Shown here piece after piece: positions 6,683-9,542 of a stretch of 9,542 nt of DNA. How positions within the stretch are numbered: position 1 is the first letter of the stretch; each line of letters opens with the position of its first letter. Made by a program: the position numbers and the translations under genes. This stretch comes from Erysipelotrichaceae bacterium (GTDB taxonomy: Bacteria; Bacillota_I; Bacilli_A; Erysipelotrichales; Erysipelotrichaceae). The stretch is from NCBI GenBank assembly GCA_017511325.1, contig JAFWKS010000425.1:1-9542 (forward strand). Direction: 5' to 3'. Under the pieces are notes generated by a model. It did no database searches, was not told the origin of the DNA, and saw nothing but the letters and a program-made list of their open reading frames with translations.

Positions 6683-7614
6683 TGGATAATAACAATAACG
6701 AAAAAGATCTGTTCTCGTTGGCAGATTTTGACGAATATGAATCCGAACGTATCGCTGCCCCTCGCTATTCCTACTGGAAGTCAGTATGGAGGACTTTCTT
6801 CAAGGATAAATTTACGGTCGGTGTGGCGATCCTGCTGATCTTCATCATCACCTTTGCGATGATCCAACCGATCTTCTCGGGTTATGACCCGATGGTCGCA
6901 CCGAACATCAATAATCCTTCAATGAAATTCCAGTCGCCAAGTGCAGATTACTGGTTCGGTACTGACAATATCGGTAACTCGGTCTTTGATGCTGTATGGG
7001 CAGGAGCCAAGAACTCCATTATGGTATCGTTCATCTGCACAGCGATCAACATGGTGCTGGGTATCGTTGTCGGTTCCATCTGGGGCTTCTCCAAAAAAAT
7101 GGATAAATGGATGATCGAAGTCTATAACGTCCTCTCCAATGTCCCGTTTTTGCTTCTTGCGATCATCCTGTCGTACATCATCGGTTCCGGTTTCAGACCT
7201 CTGATTTTTACGATGACAGTTACCGAATGGGTCTTTGTGGCCTACTTCATCAGAACGCAGGTCATGATCATCCGTGACAGAGAATACAACCTTGCCAGCA
7301 AGTGCCTGGGCACTTCGACCTGGACGATGATCACGAAAAATATCCTTCCGTATCTGATCTCTGTCATCATGACGTATATCTCAAGAGAGATCCCAAGTCT
7401 GATCTCCTATGAAGTATTCCTGTCATATATGGGTCTGGGATTGGGTTCAAATATCGCTTCACTAGGCAAGATCATTTCTCAGTACACTTCATTCATGAAC
7501 GGCTATCCGCACCTGTTCTGGATCCCTGTAAGTGTACTGGCTATCATTTCCATTTCGCTCTATATCGTCGGACAAAAGCTCGCTGATGCTGCTGATCCGC
7601 GTACACATCGCTAG
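6682..7614 (+). CDS. oppC: Oligopeptide ABC transporter permease (OppC/AmiD type)
   Basis: This 310-aa membrane protein is the second channel subunit and pairs with OppB. A hydrophilic cytoplasmic N-terminus (about 1-40) leads to the conserved OppC entry helix at about 45-65. The family signature WFGTDNIGNSVFDAVWAGAKNSI falls at about 91-113 (related to the LGTDxxGRD motif of other OppC/DppC proteins). Further helices lie at about 114-136, 152-170, 177-195, 222-236 and 278-298. The EAA coupling loop is at about 201-223 (EYNLASKCLGTSTWTMI...). Length agrees with streptococcal AmiD (about 308 aa). I chose the start at 6682, rather than the longer ORF from 6634, because of the ribosome binding site and the TAATG overlap. 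The TAG stop is embedded in the oppD Shine-Dalgarno sequence (AGGAGG at 7613-7618), so translation of the two genes is probably linked. Confidence 0.94.
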   Translation: MDNNNNEKDLFSLADFDEYESERIAAPRYSYWKSVWRTFFKDKFTVGVAILLIFIITFAMIQPIFSGYDPMVAPNINNPSMKFQSPSADYWFGTDNIGNSVFDAVWAGAKNSIMVSFICTAINMVLGIVVGSIWGFSKKMDKWMIEVYNVLSNVPFLLLAIILSYIIGSGFRPLIFTMTVTEWVFVAYFIRTQVMIIRDREYNLASKCLGTSTWTMITKNILPYLISVIMTYISREIPSLISYEVFLSYMGLGLGSNIASLGKIISQYTSFMNGYPHLFWIPVSVLAIISISLYIVGQKLADAADPRTHR

Positions 7615-7625
7615 GAGGTAAGATT

Positions 7626-8699
7626 ATGGAAGAAAGAAAAATAATTTTATCTGCTAAAGATATAGAAGTTAAATTCAGAGTCAGAGACAATTATCTGACT
7701 GCTATCAGGAATGTGTCTCTTGATCTTTATGATGGTGAAACGTTTGCGATCGTCGGTGAATCCGGTTCCGGTAAATCCGTCTTCACCAAGACCTTTACCG
7801 GTATGCTGGAATCAAATGGCACAGTTTCCAACGGCAGTGTCATGTACGAAGGCAAGGATCTGACAAAGCTTGTCACAGACAAGGACTGGGAAGGCATCAG
7901 AGGTGCCAAGATCGCCACGATCTTCCAGGATCCGATGACTTCACTCAACCCGATCAGAACGATCGGATCGCAGATCTCGGAAGTAATCGTCAAGCATCAG
8001 AAAGTTTCCGCAGAAGAAGCCAAAAAACAGGCTATTGAAATAATGGACCGTGTCGGTATTCCAAATGCGGCTAACCGATTTGATGAATATCCGTTCCAGT
8101 ATTCCGGCGGTATGAGACAAAGGATAGTCATTGCGATCGCCTTGTCATGCCATCCACAGATCCTGATCTGTGACGAGCCAACAACGGCACTTGATGTCAC
8201 GATCCAGGCTCAGATCATTGACCTGATCAAGGATCTGCAGAAAGAGCTGAAGTTCACGACGGTCTACATCACCCATGACCTCGGTGTCGTGGCTAACGTT
8301 GCCGACAGGGTCGGCGTCATGTATGGCGGTCAGATCGTCGAGATCGGAAATGTTGAAGAAGTATTCTATGAGCCGGCTCATCCGTATACCTGGGCGCTCC
8401 TTTCCTCATTGCCGCAGCTTGGCGTCAAGGGAGAAGAACTTTATTCGATCGCTGGTACACCACCTTCACTTTACAACGTGATCAAAGGTGATGCTTTTGC
8501 ACCAAGAAACAAATATGCCTTGAAGATCGATTTCGAACAGGAACCGCCGTTCTTCAAGATCACGGATACGCACTATGCCAAGACCTGGCTGCTCGATCCA
8601 AGAGCACCTAAGATAGAAAAACCTGAAGTCATCAGGAATCTGCATGAGAAGATCTCGCTGATGACAAAGAAGGGAGGCGCTTACTATGTCGAACAATAA
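7626..8699 (+). CDS. oppD: Oligopeptide ABC transporter ATP-binding protein (OppD/AmiE type)
   Basis: This 357-aa cytoplasmic ATPase powers import together with OppF. It shows a full set of nucleotide-binding motifs: Walker A GESGSGKS (44-51), Q-loop IFQDP with Gln101, ABC signature YSGGMRQR (159-166), Walker B ILICDEP (179-185) with catalytic Glu184, and switch His217 in ITHD. The C-terminal oligopeptide/dipeptide transporter region begins near 250 ([13 protein letters not shown]) and includes [13 protein letters not shown]. Many OppD/DppD proteins carry cysteines there that hold a [4Fe-4S] cluster. Here the segment reads [11 protein letters not shown], so those cysteines are absent, as I recall for streptococcal AmiE (about 355 aa). 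The AGGAGG site lies 7 nt before the ATG. The last 14 nt overlap the start of oppF. Confidence 0.95.
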   Translation: MEERKIILSAKDIEVKFRVRDNYLTAIRNVSLDLYDGETFAIVGESGSGKSVFTKTFTGMLESNGTVSNGSVMYEGKDLTKLVTDKDWEGIRGAKIATIFQDPMTSLNPIRTIGSQISEVIVKHQKVSAEEAKKQAIEIMDRVGIPNAANRFDEYPFQYSGGMRQRIVIAIALSCHPQILICDEPTTALDVTIQAQIIDLIKDLQKELKFTTVYITHDLGVVANVADRVGVMYGGQIVEIGNVEEVFYEPAHPYTWALLSSLPQLGVKGEELYSIAGTPPSLYNVIKGDAFAPRNKYALKIDFEQEPPFFKITDTHYAKTWLLDPRAPKIEKPEVIRNLHEKISLMTKKGGAYYVEQ

Positions 8700-9542
8700 G
8701 GAAGTGTTGCTTTCGGTAAAGAATGTCGATATTTCTTTCGATGTCGGTAAAAAGAAACCGTTTCGTGCGGTCAAGAATGCCAACTTTGATATCTATCGCG
8801 GCGAGACTTTTGCTTTGGTCGGTGAATCAGGTTCCGGCAAGACCACGATCGGACGTGCCATCATGAGGATCAACGAGTTATCAAAAGGTGAGATAACTTT
8901 TAAAGGCAAGAGGATCTCCGGCAAGATTTCTAAAGAAGAGGACAGAAATGTCATCAGATCGATCCAGATGATCTTCCAGGATCCTGCTGCTTCTTTGAAT
9001 GAGAGAGCAACGATCGAATACTGTATCTCTGAAGGCCTATATAATTTCCATCTTTACAAGGATGAAGAAGACCGTATCGCCAAAGTCGACAGAGCTCTGG
9101 AATCGGTAGGTCTGCTTCCGGAGCACAAGTCAAGATATCCTCATGAATTCTCCGGTGGACAAAGACAAAGAGTCGGTATCGCCAGAGCCATGATCATGGA
9201 ACCGGAACTCATCGTTGCGGATGAACCGATCTCCGCACTGGATGTTTCCATTCGTGCGCCGGTCCTTAACCTTATGAATAAACTTAAGGAAGAAAAAGGC
9301 CTGACATATCTGTTCATTGCTCATGACTTGTCAGTCGTCAGATTTATCTCTGATAGGATCGCCGTCATTCATTTGGGCAGAATCGTTGAGATAGCTGAAA
9401 CAGAAGAACTGTTCAAGCATCCTTTACATCCATATACGGTATCACTGCTAAGTGCTGTGCCGATGCCTGATCCAAGGATCGAGAAAACCAGAAAACACAT
9501 TATCTATGATGAATCAAAGCGTGATCTTTCAGGAGAAAAACC
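8686..9542 (+). CDS. oppF: Oligopeptide ABC transporter ATP-binding protein (OppF/AmiF type), 3' end cut by window
   Basis: The frame opens at ATG 8686, inside the end of oppD, with GGGAGG (8672-8677) 8 nt upstream, and stays open to the window edge, giving 285 complete codons. Compared with AmiF (about 308 aa), some 20-25 residues are missing beyond the edge. Visible motifs are Walker A GESGSGKT (46-53), Q-loop FQDP with Gln98, signature FSGGQRQR (155-162), Walker B LIVADEP (175-181) with catalytic Glu180, and switch His213 in IAHD. The D-loop region reads [13 protein letters not shown], with Pro192 where family members usually have Gln. It should form the OppD-OppF ATPase heterodimer beneath the OppB-OppC channel. 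The C-terminal [10 protein letters not shown] stretch is typical of OppF proteins. Confidence 0.94.
   Translation, partial: MSNNKEVLLSVKNVDISFDVGKKKPFRAVKNANFDIYRGETFALVGESGSGKTTIGRAIMRINELSKGEITFKGKRISGKISKEEDRNVIRSIQMIFQDPAASLNERATIEYCISEGLYNFHLYKDEEDRIAKVDRALESVGLLPEHKSRYPHEFSGGQRQRVGIARAMIMEPELIVADEPISALDVSIRAPVLNLMNKLKEEKGLTYLFIAHDLSVVRFISDRIAVIHLGRIVEIAETEELFKHPLHPYTVSLLSAVPMPDPRIEKTRKHIIYDESKRDLSGEK

Noticed and set aside
8133..8140. GCGATCGC octamer resembling the cyanobacterial HIP1 repeat
   Set aside because: It occurs once in a coding region and is explained by the general excess of CGATC in this DNA.

Overview
The window looks like chromosomal DNA of a low-to-moderate G+C member of the Bacillota. 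The signs are lipoprotein signal peptides with Gram-positive lipoboxes, strong AAGGAGG-type ribosome binding sites, a sigma-A promoter with 17-bp spacing, and U-tailed intrinsic terminators. The transporter has the architecture of streptococcal Ami/Opp systems: a roughly 660-aa binding lipoprotein, a roughly 500-aa permease with a large outside domain, and an OppD without Fe-S cysteines. The same architecture is known from Erysipelotrichia, and that is my best guess for the class. This placement is inference, because no rRNA or taxonomic marker gene is present.

Layout. Bases 1-45 hold the last codons of a rightward gene, followed by a hairpin (52-84) that can terminate transcription in both directions. 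Two leftward genes follow: a lipoprotein serine hydrolase of the class C beta-lactamase/PBP4B (YfeW-like) fold (820-2829) and, downstream of it, a class I SAM-dependent methyltransferase (109-774). A divergent control region (2830-3123) separates them from the rightward operon. It contains a near-consensus promoter for the binding-protein gene and, just upstream of that promoter, a cluster of TGAAA/TTTCA inverted repeats and a degenerate CodY-like sequence.

From 3124 to the right edge lies an oligopeptide ABC importer in the order binding protein, permease 1, permease 2, ATPase 1, ATPase 2 (oppABCDF, equivalent to amiACDEF). The last gene is cut by the window end. A 13-bp hairpin with an interrupted U tract sits between oppA and oppB. 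It probably acts as a partial terminator that gives more binding lipoprotein than membrane channel. From oppB onward the genes are packed with 1-nt and 14-nt overlaps or an 11-nt gap, consistent with translational coupling. Together the five proteins should capture short peptides at the outer membrane face and import them using ATP.

This is mostly well-known biology and I see no clearly new system. The most unusual signal is a strong excess of the tetranucleotide GATC, about three times expectation over the window by hand count and higher in oppD. In oppA, NCG codons tend to sit just before the Ile codon ATC. Also worth a look are the dyad cluster upstream of the opp promoter, the cysteine-bearing outside domain of OppB, and a Gln-to-Pro change just after the D-loop of OppF.
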